Shown: positions 16,014 through 23,885 of the stretch, in pieces | Layout of the letters: each line of letters begins with the position of its first letter | Position numbering within the stretch: position 1 is the stretch's first letter | NCBI GenBank assembly: GCA_910586215.1 | Contig: CAJUGH010000009.1 | Span: 62,001 to 126,000, forward strand | Origin: an uncultured Acetatifactor sp. | GTDB taxonomy: Bacteria; Bacillota; Clostridia; Lachnospirales; Lachnospiraceae | DNA: 64,000 nt | Reading direction: 5' to 3' | Position numbers and translations under genes: made by a program | The notes under the pieces: generated by a model | What the model saw: the letters and a program-made list of their open reading frames with translations, nothing else | Database searches by the model: none | What the model was told of the DNA's origin: nothing

Positions 16014-17114
16014 CTACTTGCCTGTCTGCAGGCAGTCTTCAAAATAGGGAAGGACCTGTTCCAGGGGTTCCTCATGCCAGCAGTGGCCACCCTCCCGGAT
16101 ATCGTGTACCAGATGGTCTTCTTTTCCATACAGGCGGTAGGCTGCCCTCACAATATCCAGTTGCTCCATGACATTATCCAGTCCCCTGGGTCCATTCAGG
16201 GAATCCTCCCTGCAGGACTGGACCAGAAGGGGCCTGGGGGCAATCAGGGATGCAATGTCCCCCATATCGAAATGCTCCCATAGGTGGGGCACATAATTAC
16301 AGCTGCAATTGCCGTTGAGCAGCAGCAGGGAATCCCGGTATCCGTACAGGTAGCCGCTGATCACCACCTGCCGGATCCGGTCATCCAGGGCTGATGCCCA
16401 CAGTGTCTGCATCCCGCCCCCGGAAAAGCCCAGGCATCCCAGGGTGTCTGTATCCCATTCTCCCCGCTCCTGGACGTAATCCAGCAGCCGCATCACATCA
16501 TAAGCACACATTCCGGCCACTGTCTGCCCCAGCGGCTCTGCCATGTGGGCAAGCTGGAAACAACTGCTGTTAAGGAATGCCTGCTCCGTCTCCCCCTGGA
16601 GGGCTTCATCCCGTCTCTCCCCAAATCCCCGGCAGTCCGGGCATAGGGCCACATACCCCCGCTTTGCAAGCTGCATTCCATAGTCATAATGGAACCGGTC
16701 AATGGCTTCCTTTACGGCAGGAATCTCCCCACATCCGGCCACGCTGTATTTCCCTGCCCCCTGGTGGCCGGGAAGGGCCAGGAAACAGCGCTGCTTTTTC
16801 CCTGCCTTATGGGGACGGGGGATCAGGATGTATACGGGCATGTAGGTATCTGGTTCCACCTGGAGCAGCACCTTCTCCCGGACAATGCCGGGCACCACTT
16901 CCTGCTGCTCCAGGGTCTGCGGATTTAAGGGGCAGCGCTCCATCTTGTCAAGTCCCAGCAGTCCCCACAGTGTCTTCCGGGCCCGGGCCTTCCATTCCTC
17001 ATAAGACTCCCGGGTATCTCCTGTAAAGGCATCCCGGCGGCATAAGCGGTCATATTTTGCCAGCATGCCTTTTAAGCTGCCATAGTAAGGGTCAATTTTT
17101 ATGGTTCTGTCCAT
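16014..17114 (-). CDS. alpha/beta hydrolase, acetyl xylan esterase / dienelactone hydrolase-like
   Basis: The 366-residue protein has an alpha/beta-hydrolase fold with nucleophile elbow GFSGGGMQ, an oxyanion region in FLALPGHQGAGK, the acidic member probably in the stretch YGKEDHL, and the catalytic His in EGGHCWHEEP. The N-terminal helical cap (YDRLCRRDAFTGDTRESYEEW) and CRGFGERRDEA resemble the large abhydrolase family 7 / COG0412 proteins found with carbohydrate utilisation genes. No signal peptide is seen, so it is likely an intracellular esterase acting on sugar esters; the substrate is not determined. A good AGGAGG precedes the ATG and abuts repeat A3, so the repeat lies in the 5' untranslated region. 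Confidence 0.78.
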   Translation of the reverse strand: MDRTIKIDPYYGSLKGMLAKYDRLCRRDAFTGDTRESYEEWKARARKTLWGLLGLDKMERCPLNPQTLEQQEVVPGIVREKVLLQVEPDTYMPVYILIPRPHKAGKKQRCFLALPGHQGAGKYSVAGCGEIPAVKEAIDRFHYDYGMQLAKRGYVALCPDCRGFGERRDEALQGETEQAFLNSSCFQLAHMAEPLGQTVAGMCAYDVMRLLDYVQERGEWDTDTLGCLGFSGGGMQTLWASALDDRIRQVVISGYLYGYRDSLLLLNGNCSCNYVPHLWEHFDMGDIASLIAPRPLLVQSCREDSLNGPRGLDNVMEQLDIVRAAYRLYGKEDHLVHDIREGGHCWHEEPLEQVLPYFEDCLQTGK

Positions 17115-17131
17115 TATATATGCCTCCTGTT

Positions 17132-17281
17132 GTTACTGTTTACAGGTGCCGCCGCGAGGTGTTTTCACGCGTTTTTGCGTGACAAACCCAGGCAATCTTG
17201 ATTGCCTTGACTGCCTCGCGCCAAAATGCCTGCATTTGGCGTTTTGTGTGCATGGTTGCTGTGAACGGAGTGAACAGTAAC
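17132..17281 (-). repeat. repeat family A, copy A3
   Basis: This 150-base element runs from GTTACTGTTTAC to GTGAACAGTAAC. It contains CACGC-GTTTTT-GCGTG, an extra hairpin AGGCAATC-TT-GATTGCCT absent from A2, and AAAATGCC-TGCATTT-GGCGTTTT, in which a T.G pair replaces the C-G of A2. The remaining 190 bases up to the binding-protein gene hold one perfect hairpin (17401-17426) and nothing else that I can name. Sequence orientation matches A2; the adjacent gene is on the minus strand. Confidence 0.75.
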
Positions 17282-17400
17282 CTCCTGTTCTGTTCCTGCG
17301 GATCCCGGTGCGATCCTGGATCAATCCTTCTGCAAGGATTGTACTACAATCCCGGCACCATCACAACCCTGCCCATCCACAAATCTGTTCCGTTTACGGA

Positions 17401-17426
17401 CACTGCCCGCCAGAAGGCGGGCAGTG
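17401..17426 (-). terminator. perfect 11-bp hairpin after the binding-protein gene
   Basis: CACTGCCCGCC and GGCGGGCAGTG pair perfectly around AGAA. It lies about 45 bases past the stop of the leftward binding-protein gene and before the leftward hydrolase gene, so a transcription-stop or mRNA-end role is likely. A clear T-run is missing, so intrinsic termination is uncertain. Confidence 0.5.
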
Positions 17427-17472
17427 TAGGAAAGCCGGTAGATGCATTGCAGCCAGTTCCCCTGTTATGGAG

Positions 17473-18570
17473 TTATTCCAACGCTGACAGGTAACGCTGG
17501 TACTGTCCCTGTTTTACAGCCAGTACATCAGACAGCTTCAAGGCTTTCAGGCCGCTGATATAGCTGTCGAATTCATCCAGGGACTTGGTCCCGGTTATGA
17601 AGGCATTGGCATTCTCGTCCACATAGGTCTGGATATCCACCATATAGGTATTGATCACTTCAGATTCCTGCTCCGTGGAATATACGAAGGGCCAGGGATC
17701 CTTTACAAACTGTTTCTGCCATGCGTTGCATTCTGCATGCCAGTCAGCCACAAGCACATCTGTGGATTCCACGGACTGCTGGGCAGGGAATACGAAGGAG
17801 GGATTGATACCAAGCTGCTGCAGCCAGTCATTGTCATTGGCCTGTTCCGTGAAGGATCTGGTTCCATCCGCTGCCTCTGTATAGCTTTCTCCCTCGATAC
17901 CCCACTGATACATTACCTGGCAGGTGTCGCTCATGGCATAATCCAGGAAGCGGCAGGCCATGTCTATATTGGAGGAGGAAGAATTGACACCGAACATATT
18001 TCCAAGTTCCACACGTCCTACATAATATCCTTCATATTCGCCGGAAAGGGGTGCTGCACCAATAAAGGCAGTGGCCTTTGTACCGTCATAGTAGGGAAGG
18101 ACATTGCTGAACATCATGGACATTGCCCAACTGAAGTCAAAGGACACACCTGTCTTGTCGTTGGAGATCCGCTCAATGATCTGATCCCTGTCCAGGGAAC
18201 TGTATTCTACTTCCAGCAATTTCTCCTCATACAGGCCATTCAGGAAGGTGAGGTACGCCTTGTAATTCTCCTGGTCTGCTGCTGCGTAGGTTACGTTACC
18301 GTCCTTGTCTGCCTGGAAACCACTTACCAGGTCAAGCCCGAAAGCAGGCCCGAACATATAGGGCAGGAATCCTGCCGTGATGCTCATGGGAACTTCATCA
18401 GAAGTATCCCCATCACCGTTCATGTCGTTTTCCTTGTAATAACGGAGCAAGTCCACGAATTCATCCAGAGTCTTGGGTGCTTCCTTCTGTGCCTTGTCCA
18501 GCCACTTGGTAAAGTTGGGCATCTGGTCGAAATGCTCATCCAGCGGTACAAAGAATTTACTCTGAAACAT
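17473..18570 (-). pseudogene. extracellular sugar-binding protein, N-terminally truncated
   Basis: The 365 readable residues match the C-terminal two thirds of a large solute-binding lipoprotein of the LipO type (KTLDEFVDLLRYYKENDMNG, the D-N-D-x-D loop NGDGDTSDEVPMS, then conserved Trp/Tyr-rich segments and a helical end). There is no signal peptide or lipobox, and residues before FVPLDEHFDQMPNF are missing. The junction NFTKWLDKAQKEAPKTLDEF also seems to skip the usual segment between these two motifs, suggesting an internal in-frame loss. An ATG at 18570 behind GGAGG could still start translation, but the product could not be exported normally. The upstream end lies 30 bases from the pectinesterase stop, consistent with a deletion that fused two parts of a pectin-use locus. 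Confidence 0.7.
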
Positions 18571-18599
18571 GCCCTTTCCAACCTCCGGTACAGGCCGGC

Positions 18600-19532
18600 C
18601 TACCACCCCAGCACATTCCTGCGGGTATAGGCTGCTGCTTCTTCCTGCGTAAGACAATGACACCAGTCTGCCCGCTTCCCTGCCGCACCGGGACCAAAGT
18701 TGCCGTACTCCGCAAAAAAGACAGTTCCATGGGCAGCTTCCTTGCCCCAATCATGCCAGCCTTCCGGCCGGATGTGGGCACCCAGCTCGGAGTCCAGGAT
18801 CACCACCCTGGCGTAATCCCGCCAGGGCCGTCCCAGGTAAATGCTTCCCTCTGGGGCATCACCGGTAAAACGGCAATGGGAGAACACATATCCGTACTCC
18901 TGCCCCTCCGGGGAGGATCCGGCAGTCACATAGCCCAGGGGCCGTCCCAGGGAATGCAGTGTACAGTCCTCAAAATAAGCGGTGGCGCTTCCGAAGATGA
19001 AATCCACCGTGCCGCAGATGTAACAGTGGTGGTATAACTGCCTGCCATTGATACGGGGTGCAAATTCCTTAGGACCCTTGAACCCGCCGGGGACCACTTC
19101 CTTGGGCGGGAGGGGGCCTGTAAACAGGGTATCCTGGGCACCCAGGAGCCTGCAGTCCGAGACCACAATGCCTTCTCCCTCTGCGTACAGGGCAATGGCC
19201 TGCTCCACATGCTCCCGCAGTGCCGCACCATTCTCAATGGTAAGGTTCCGCAGCTGTATCCGCGGCGCATCTGCCAGCAGGGTATAACTGCGGAAGGTTC
19301 CCCGCTTGTCCCCGTCCGGCAGGATATCATTGGCAGCGTCATCATAGGTGATGATGGTGTCTGTTGCATTCTCCCCCTCCAGGATCAGCCCTTCCTGGTG
19401 GATCTCCAGCTTCTCATGGTAAGTCCCCGGGGAAATATGTATGGTAATCTCCTCTCCTGCATGGGTTTGCGCGTGGGCCAGGGCATCCCCGATCTTCTGA
19501 AACATTCCGTCTGTTCCAACTGTCAGTTTCAT
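18600..19532 (-). CDS. pectinesterase (carbohydrate esterase family 8)
   Basis: The start ATG at 19532 follows AAGGAAGG at a normal distance; one at 19538 is too close. The 310-residue protein has the CE8 signatures GAQDTLF (catalytic Gln/Asp), the second Asp in GTVDFIFGSATAYFEDC and LGRPWRDYARVV (Arg/Trp), in a right-handed beta-helix. It removes methyl esters from galacturonate units. There is no signal peptide, so it probably works in the cytoplasm on imported oligogalacturonides, as is usual in gut Clostridia. The remains of a sugar-binding protein gene follow in the same direction. Confidence 0.9.
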   Translation of the reverse strand: MKLTVGTDGMFQKIGDALAHAQTHAGEEITIHISPGTYHEKLEIHQEGLILEGENATDTIITYDDAANDILPDGDKRGTFRSYTLLADAPRIQLRNLTIENGAALREHVEQAIALYAEGEGIVVSDCRLLGAQDTLFTGPLPPKEVVPGGFKGPKEFAPRINGRQLYHHCYICGTVDFIFGSATAYFEDCTLHSLGRPLGYVTAGSSPEGQEYGYVFSHCRFTGDAPEGSIYLGRPWRDYARVVILDSELGAHIRPEGWHDWGKEAAHGTVFFAEYGNFGPGAAGKRADWCHCLTQEEAAAYTRRNVLGW

Positions 19533-19633
19533 TGTCATCCTTCCTTTCTCTGATTCCTGCAAGCAATGAGCCAGGCGATTGCGAAGCAGATAGCTGGCGA
19601 ATGCTACGGAGTTGTTTACCTGGAATCTTTTCG

Positions 19634-20866
19634 TTAATATCCGTTTTCCTGTGCGCCATATACGGCCTGGTCATGGGTAAAGCCTTCAAATTCAAGCTGC
19701 TGAATCAGTTCGCTTTTGGAAAATGAGGAGATAGCCAGATAACTTTTGGCTTTTTTGGAGGCCTGCTCATTCCAGTCAGCGCCGCAATTGTCAGCAGCAT
19801 AAGCTGCCTGTTCATCAGTAAACGCATCAAATTTGAGTTGGTCGATAATTCCTTCGTAGGAAAACGATGAAACATTCAGATATCTTTTTGCTTTGTCCAA
19901 AGCCTGTTCGTTCCAGTCGGCCCCGCAATTATCAGCCGCATAGGTTGCTTCTTCAGTCGTAAAACCGTCAAACTCTAACTGACCGATGAGACCATCATGA
20001 GAAAAAGCGGTTATTTTCAGATAAGAGTTTGCCTTTTTAAGGGCATTCCGCTGGCCGGTGGTAACGGATGAGGAAGAGGAAGAATCGGGCGTTGTAGCCG
20101 GTGCTGTGTCAGAAGAGGGCGATTCTGTAGCAGAGGCAGACTCTGATGCAGGCTCTGTGGCAGATGTAGATTCTGCGGCAGAGGAGGATTCCACATTAGA
20201 TGCAAAGTCATAATTGCCATATGTACTTTTGGCAGAACTGTATATTTCCATAAAAGAGTCGTTATAATCAGCACTGTATGGACATAAACGCATAATGAGT
20301 GTAGTAATGTAGTCATTGAAATTAAGGGCTTTGGCATAACATTTTGAGCCATCGCTTAACTCCATATAATATTCAGCCACATAATTAGAAAATGTCGACT
20401 GCTCATCAACGACAGATTCACCCTCTTTTAATGGGAATGCATTCTGGCACAGGGATTCGGTAAGGATACTTAAACCTAACCGGGCTTCCTGTTCAGAGGC
20501 GCCTGCTACTTCCGGGAAGGGAATGGTGGCAAAAGCAATGATGGTATTATGGGCATCTTCTGGTTCTGCAGGCAGGGATGGACAGGTAATGGTAATGGAA
20601 TCTCCACTTTCTGACAGGCTACAGGTAAATAAGTTAGAATCATAGGTAAACGAAACATATGGGTCAGAGTAGGTCTGATAATCGGGCACTGTTTCTGGAG
20701 GAAGGGTTGGAGATTCCGATGGGGCAAGGGATACGGGATCTGTTTCGGTAGTCTCTTCCTGGGAAACAGAACCAGGATTCTCTGAAGCAGGGTTCCCGCA
20801 GCCAAAGAGAGACAATGTAAGGGTAGCGGATAAAACAGAGACGAAAATTCTTTTTAAGGTTTTCAT
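19634..20866 (-). CDS. Ltp-family (host cell surface-exposed) lipoprotein, putative superinfection exclusion / tailocin immunity
   Basis: The ATG at 20866 follows AAAGGAG. The 410-residue protein has a lipoprotein signal with lipobox LFGC (Cys23), a Ser/Thr/Glu/Pro-rich spacer, a central domain (about residues 60-220), a Ser/Ala/Thr-rich linker and three C-terminal repeats of about 48 residues. Each repeat has the form KA-SYL-FS-LI-QLEF-GFT-(E/D)-A-YAADNCGADWNEQA and matches the PF07553 Ltp domain. Ltp of Streptococcus thermophilus phage TP-J34 is a membrane lipoprotein encoded in the lysogeny module that blocks DNA injection and was reported to target the tape measure protein. Here the gene is third in a leftward repressor-metallopeptidase-lipoprotein set facing a tail operon, the same gene context. 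Self-protection against the encoded tail particle is my inference. Confidence 0.8.
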   Translation of the reverse strand: MKTLKRIFVSVLSATLTLSLFGCGNPASENPGSVSQEETTETDPVSLAPSESPTLPPETVPDYQTYSDPYVSFTYDSNLFTCSLSESGDSITITCPSLPAEPEDAHNTIIAFATIPFPEVAGASEQEARLGLSILTESLCQNAFPLKEGESVVDEQSTFSNYVAEYYMELSDGSKCYAKALNFNDYITTLIMRLCPYSADYNDSFMEIYSSAKSTYGNYDFASNVESSSAAESTSATEPASESASATESPSSDTAPATTPDSSSSSSVTTGQRNALKKANSYLKITAFSHDGLIGQLEFDGFTTEEATYAADNCGADWNEQALDKAKRYLNVSSFSYEGIIDQLKFDAFTDEQAAYAADNCGADWNEQASKKAKSYLAISSFSKSELIQQLEFEGFTHDQAVYGAQENGY

Positions 20867-20912
20867 ATGTTGGTCTCCTTTATTCTTTGGGCTCATAAAA
20901 AGCCATGATAAC

Positions 20913-21374
20913 TCAGTCAGTTAATTCCAGGACTGCAATTGTCGGTTCAAAATAGATCACATAGTTGTCAACTGTTACACTGATACCGTATTTGCTCTTA
21001 TAGTAGGACAGGGATTCTGCCAGGAATTCTTCCGTCACTTCCAGATATTCGGCAGCTTCGGAAAGGCCCTGGCAATGGTGTCTGTATGCATCCAGGATCC
21101 CCGTAAGGCCCACAAGCTTATCGTATGCATAAACCCGTCCGTGATGTTCCTGCTTTCTGTTGGCCATGGAGCGCATATCCGTGATATCCCCTGTTCCGGT
21201 GTAATAATGCCCCAGTTCTTCTGCCAGGACACATTTTTTATCCCGTTCGGTCAACCCTGCCTTTATGGCAATATTTCTCCCGGCTATGAGTCCCTTATGT
21301 GCCCTGAGGGGCTTTTCTTTTGTGGTCAGATTATGATGGTCGGCTTCTGCCAATATATCATCGTAAGTAAGCAT
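20913..21374 (-). CDS. ImmA/IrrE-type metallopeptidase (M78)
   Basis: The 153-residue protein has the short ImmA fold with active-site helix CVLAEELGHYYTGTGD. This is the HExxH zinc motif with Glu replacing the first His, a variant (EELGH) common in phage members of the family. A third ligand Glu/Asp probably lies downstream. ImmA proteases cleave or inactivate the neighbouring XRE repressor, as shown for ICEBs1 ImmR. The gene lies between the repressor and the Ltp lipoprotein on the same strand, so it is the likely anti-repressor switch for the tail operon. A DNA-damage or quorum trigger is not visible. Confidence 0.82.
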   Translation of the reverse strand: MLTYDDILAEADHHNLTTKEKPLRAHKGLIAGRNIAIKAGLTERDKKCVLAEELGHYYTGTGDITDMRSMANRKQEHHGRVYAYDKLVGLTGILDAYRHHCQGLSEAAEYLEVTEEFLAESLSYYKSKYGISVTVDNYVIYFEPTIAVLELTD

Positions 21375-21465
21375 AAGTCACCCCTTTGTAATGTAGTAGC
21401 AAAGATGAAGGAATCCATTCTGCGCCATTCGGTGAATAAGGAAATGTGCCAATACAGGCTATACA

Positions 21466-22323
21466 CTAAAAGTGATCCATGATGTCTTCATCGTACTGCC
21501 TGTCCTCTTGGGAGGCCCCCTCTATGGCGTGGGCGGCTTTGACATAGTGGGTATCTTCTTTTACATACCTGGGAACCTCTGTCAGTTCTTTGACCCGTTC
21601 TGTGGCCACATGCTGGCCGATGTCATTGAGCAGGTCATAATATTGGACAATCTTCTCGTGCTGCTTATGGAGGGAAAGACCGGCAGGTGGAATGTCTTCC
21701 GGAGACCTGGGTACATAGTAAATAGATTCCCCGTTTTGGATGCCATCCATGGTGCCATAATCGGCCAACAGCTTCTGGCAGAGTGCATCATCCAGATATT
21801 TCCTGTAGGATTCATTATGCAACATCATGGCAATATATTGATGAAACTGCACATGCCCGGGATCAAATCCGCTATGCTGCACACTTCTTGAGAACAGGCA
21901 CTTTAGGACAGTGATGGCAGCATGGTATCTTTCCTCCAGGGAGCGGTTCCTGTCTCTGCTGATGTTCCTGTTTTTCGCCTTTACTTTTTCATTGATGACA
22001 GGGCTGCATATAAGTTCCCCAAATAGGACGGTCCCCTTTTCCCATTTCCCATGCTCTTCCCGATGCAGCAGGATATCCTTCTCATCAGAAGAATCATAAG
22101 TGAATCCGCAATCGGGACAGGTGATGATGTCGCTCTTCCATTCATCCAGATACTCTATGGAGGTGTCAAGAAGATCCGCAATCTTCAGCAGTTTCTCTGT
22201 GTTAGGCTTGCTTCTTCCGCTTTTCCAGTCCGAGAAGGTTGACTGCGGAATGCCGGTTGCCCTGGATACATCAGAGTCCTTGAGCTTCTTTTTGTCCCTG
22301 TATCTACAATATAATTCATACAT
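21466..22323 (-). CDS. XRE-family repressor of the F-type tail locus
   Basis: The ATG at 22323 follows GAGGTGG. The 285-residue protein has an N-terminal Cro/CI-type helix-turn-helix (VSRATGIPQSTFSDWKSGRS, about residues 20-40). Then comes an unusual zinc-finger-like stretch CPDCGFTYD..LLHREEH (C-x2-C-x14-H-x3-H, about residues 69-91), followed by a long, mostly helical C-terminal part ending in RQYDEDIMDHF. It is divergent from the tail operon across 178 bases that carry repeated GGAAATC sites. The neighbouring ImmA-like gene suggests inactivation by proteolysis. I do not recognise the C-terminal domain. Confidence 0.85.
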   Translation of the reverse strand: MYELYCRYRDKKKLKDSDVSRATGIPQSTFSDWKSGRSKPNTEKLLKIADLLDTSIEYLDEWKSDIITCPDCGFTYDSSDEKDILLHREEHGKWEKGTVLFGELICSPVINEKVKAKNRNISRDRNRSLEERYHAAITVLKCLFSRSVQHSGFDPGHVQFHQYIAMMLHNESYRKYLDDALCQKLLADYGTMDGIQNGESIYYVPRSPEDIPPAGLSLHKQHEKIVQYYDLLNDIGQHVATERVKELTEVPRYVKEDTHYVKAAHAIEGASQEDRQYDEDIMDHF

Positions 22324-22337
22324 GTGCCACCTCATTT

Positions 22338-22497
22338 TTCGGAAATCATAAATTTAGGGTTGACAAATAAGGAAATCACAAGTATAATCAACTTATGAAT
22401 TCGGAAATCCTAAATATAAAGCAGTCCAAAAAGAATGAATTCTGTTATATTATAAAGGATTTCCGAAGTGATGTCAAGAAAATTTCGGAAAGGAGAA
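22338..22497. promoter_or_regulatory. cluster of repressor operator sites (F-type tail locus)
   Basis: Four copies of a TTCGGAAATC(A/C)TAAAT-like site are visible: 22338-22354 (TTCGGAAATCATAAATT), 22369-22383 (AAGGAAATCACAAGT), 22400-22416 (TTCGGAAATCCTAAATA) and, inverted, 22451-22468 (TATAAAGGATTTCCGAAG). A fifth partial match, TTTCGGAAAGG, overlaps the ribosome binding site of the first tail gene. The second site lies between the -35 and -10 of the tail promoter. Binding by the divergent XRE repressor is inferred. Confidence 0.7.
22360..22388 (+). promoter_or_regulatory. consensus sigma-A promoter of the F-type tail operon
   Basis: TTGACA (22360-22365), a 17-base spacer and TATAAT (22383-22388) match the consensus exactly. 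It reads toward the tail genes, leaving a leader of roughly 105 bases. Such a perfect promoter needs tight repression, which fits the operator copies around it. Confidence 0.85.
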
Positions 22498-22501
22498 AAA
22501 C

Positions 22502-22819
22502 ATGAGTCTACAGGAATTTACAGACGTATTGCTCACGGCAGTGGGGAGTGTGTATCACTTGAAGGCACCCGCGGATGTCCCGGATGAATATGTCATCTGG
22601 CAGGAGACGGGGGGAAGGTCGCTGTATGCATCAGATGTACGCAGCGAAACCGTCAGGACGGTGCAGATGGAACTGTATACCGGGCGGGAATATACGGAAA
22701 CGGTGGACAGGATCCTGGATGTGCTGGAGAGAAAGGGTATTGCCTTCCAGGAACCGGAGCCGCATTTTGACCCGGACACGGGCAAGACCAGGTACACCAT
22801 CCCGTGTGAGACGGTGTGA
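22502..22819 (+). CDS. phage tail terminator / tail completion protein
   Basis: The ATG follows AAAGGAG. The 105-residue protein resembles small siphovirus tail-terminator or completion proteins: an N-terminal helix, the segment VPDEYVIWQETGGRSLYASD, a central strand-rich part with VQMELYTGREYTETVDRILDVL, and a closing strand pair. These proteins cap the tail tube end that normally joins the head. It is the first gene of the operon; no head-completion, portal, capsid or terminase gene precedes it. Assignment rests on size, position and overall pattern. Confidence 0.6.
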   Translation: MSLQEFTDVLLTAVGSVYHLKAPADVPDEYVIWQETGGRSLYASDVRSETVRTVQMELYTGREYTETVDRILDVLERKGIAFQEPEPHFDPDTGKTRYTIPCETV

Positions 22820-22839
22820 TGGACAAAGACGGGACAACA

Positions 22840-22870
22840 CTTACAAAGAGGGCCCCTAAGGGCCTGTAAG
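22840..22870 (+). other. strong hairpin just upstream of the tail tube gene
   Basis: CTTACA pairs with TGTAAG and, inside, GGCCC pairs with GGGCC around CTAA. It lies 37 bases before the tube gene start, after the terminator gene stop. There is no T-run, so an mRNA-processing or stability role for the abundantly needed tube protein is more likely than termination. The contractile tail locus has comparable hairpins in the same place (54716-54818). Confidence 0.55.
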
Positions 22871-22906
22871 AATTCATTTTAAGACAATCTATAGGAGGAG
22901 AAGAAA

Positions 22907-23494
22907 ATGGCAGCATTTGGTGCAAAGTATCTGAGATTCGCAAAGATAGCAACGGAGGAAAAGGGAAAGCTTCCCACATATGCCCCTGGCGTGGTAACGC
23001 TGGGCGGCCTGGTCAAGGCAGACCTTACGGTAAATTATGCCAGCGGTGAGATGTATGCCGATGACGTGCTGGCAGAGAGGGTGGAGGAGTTCATCAGCGG
23101 AAGCCTTGCCGTGGAGGTGGACGAACTGGAAAACGAGGAGGCCAGCGTTGTATACGGGGCCAGGATCAATGAATCCGAGGAAAAGGCAGACAATGCAAGT
23201 GACAGTGCCCCCTGCGGCGGGCTGGGATATTACAAGACCCTGGTCAAGAATGGGGAGAGGTTCTGGAGGGGATATTACTATCCCAAGGTAAAAGCCACCC
23301 TGGGAAATGACACTGCAGCGACCAAGTCGTCAAGCATCACCCTTGCCACCACACCGCTGACCTTTACGGTATTCGAGCCGGAGAACGGGGACTGGAGATA
23401 CACGAAAAGGTTCTCCACCGAAGCAGAAGCGGTTGCATGGGTGGATGAAAAGCTTGGAGTGACAGCCGGAACACCGGAGCAGGTGGAGGAATGA
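22907..23494 (+). CDS. major tail (tube) protein, siphovirus type
   Basis: The ATG follows AGGAGGAGAAG closely. The 195-residue protein has the pattern of major tail proteins of Gram-positive siphophages (GAKYLRFAKIATEEKGKLPTY at the N-terminus, GGLVKADLTVNYASGEMYADD, a second half with GYYKTLVKNGERFWRGYYYPKVKA and a C-terminal Ig-like/strand-rich end). Hexamers of this protein stack to form the non-contractile tube. It follows the terminator gene and precedes the frameshifted chaperone, the standard order in siphovirus tail modules. Confidence 0.82.
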   Translation: MAAFGAKYLRFAKIATEEKGKLPTYAPGVVTLGGLVKADLTVNYASGEMYADDVLAERVEEFISGSLAVEVDELENEEASVVYGARINESEEKADNASDSAPCGGLGYYKTLVKNGERFWRGYYYPKVKATLGNDTAATKSSSITLATTPLTFTVFEPENGDWRYTKRFSTEAEAVAWVDEKLGVTAGTPEQVEE

Positions 23495-23498
23495 TGTC

Positions 23499-23885
23499 AT
23501 GCTGTGCAGATACACGAAGGCTCAGTTCAAGGGGAAAGAGATCTGCCTCGCCTTTACCGTGAATGCCATGTTCCAGATAACAGACATGCTAAAGGACGGC
23601 GAGGAGATCATGGACATGCTGGAAGGCAGGGGAGCAGAGGGGTTTGAGAGGTTCTGCACGGCGGTCAGTATCCTGGCGGGCTGTGGGGCCCAGGCGGTTG
23701 AAGCTGACGGGCGCCCCCGCCCCTCGGTCCCCGGGGCAGAAGAACTTTGCGCATGTATGCAGCCGGCAGAGTACATAGGCATCAAGAGGGAAACGCTGAA
23801 GGCCGTGCTGCTGGGATACGGGCAGGAGATCGCCGATGAGGACGAGGAGACAGACATTGGACTGGCAGAACTGGAAAAAAAATAA
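23499..23885 (+). CDS. tail assembly chaperone, short (gpG-like) form
   Basis: The start overlaps the end of the tube gene region within a few bases and has GGAGGAATG upstream. The 128-residue product (ICLAFTVNAMFQITDMLKDG, IKRETLKAVLLGYGQEIADE) is of the small, acidic-ended chaperone type that always lies between tube and tape measure genes. It ends in a run of eight A residues (23875-23882) directly before the TAA stop; a -1 slip there gives a longer form (see 23876-24031). The chaperone coats the tape measure protein before tube polymerisation. Confidence 0.75.
   Translation: MLCRYTKAQFKGKEICLAFTVNAMFQITDMLKDGEEIMDMLEGRGAEGFERFCTAVSILAGCGAQAVEADGRPRPSVPGAEELCACMQPAEYIGIKRETLKAVLLGYGQEIADEDEETDIGLAELEKK

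Noticed and set aside
17737..18630. 297-codon plus-strand frame
   Set aside because: It is antisense to the sugar-binding protein remnant, which carries clear family motifs on the minus strand.
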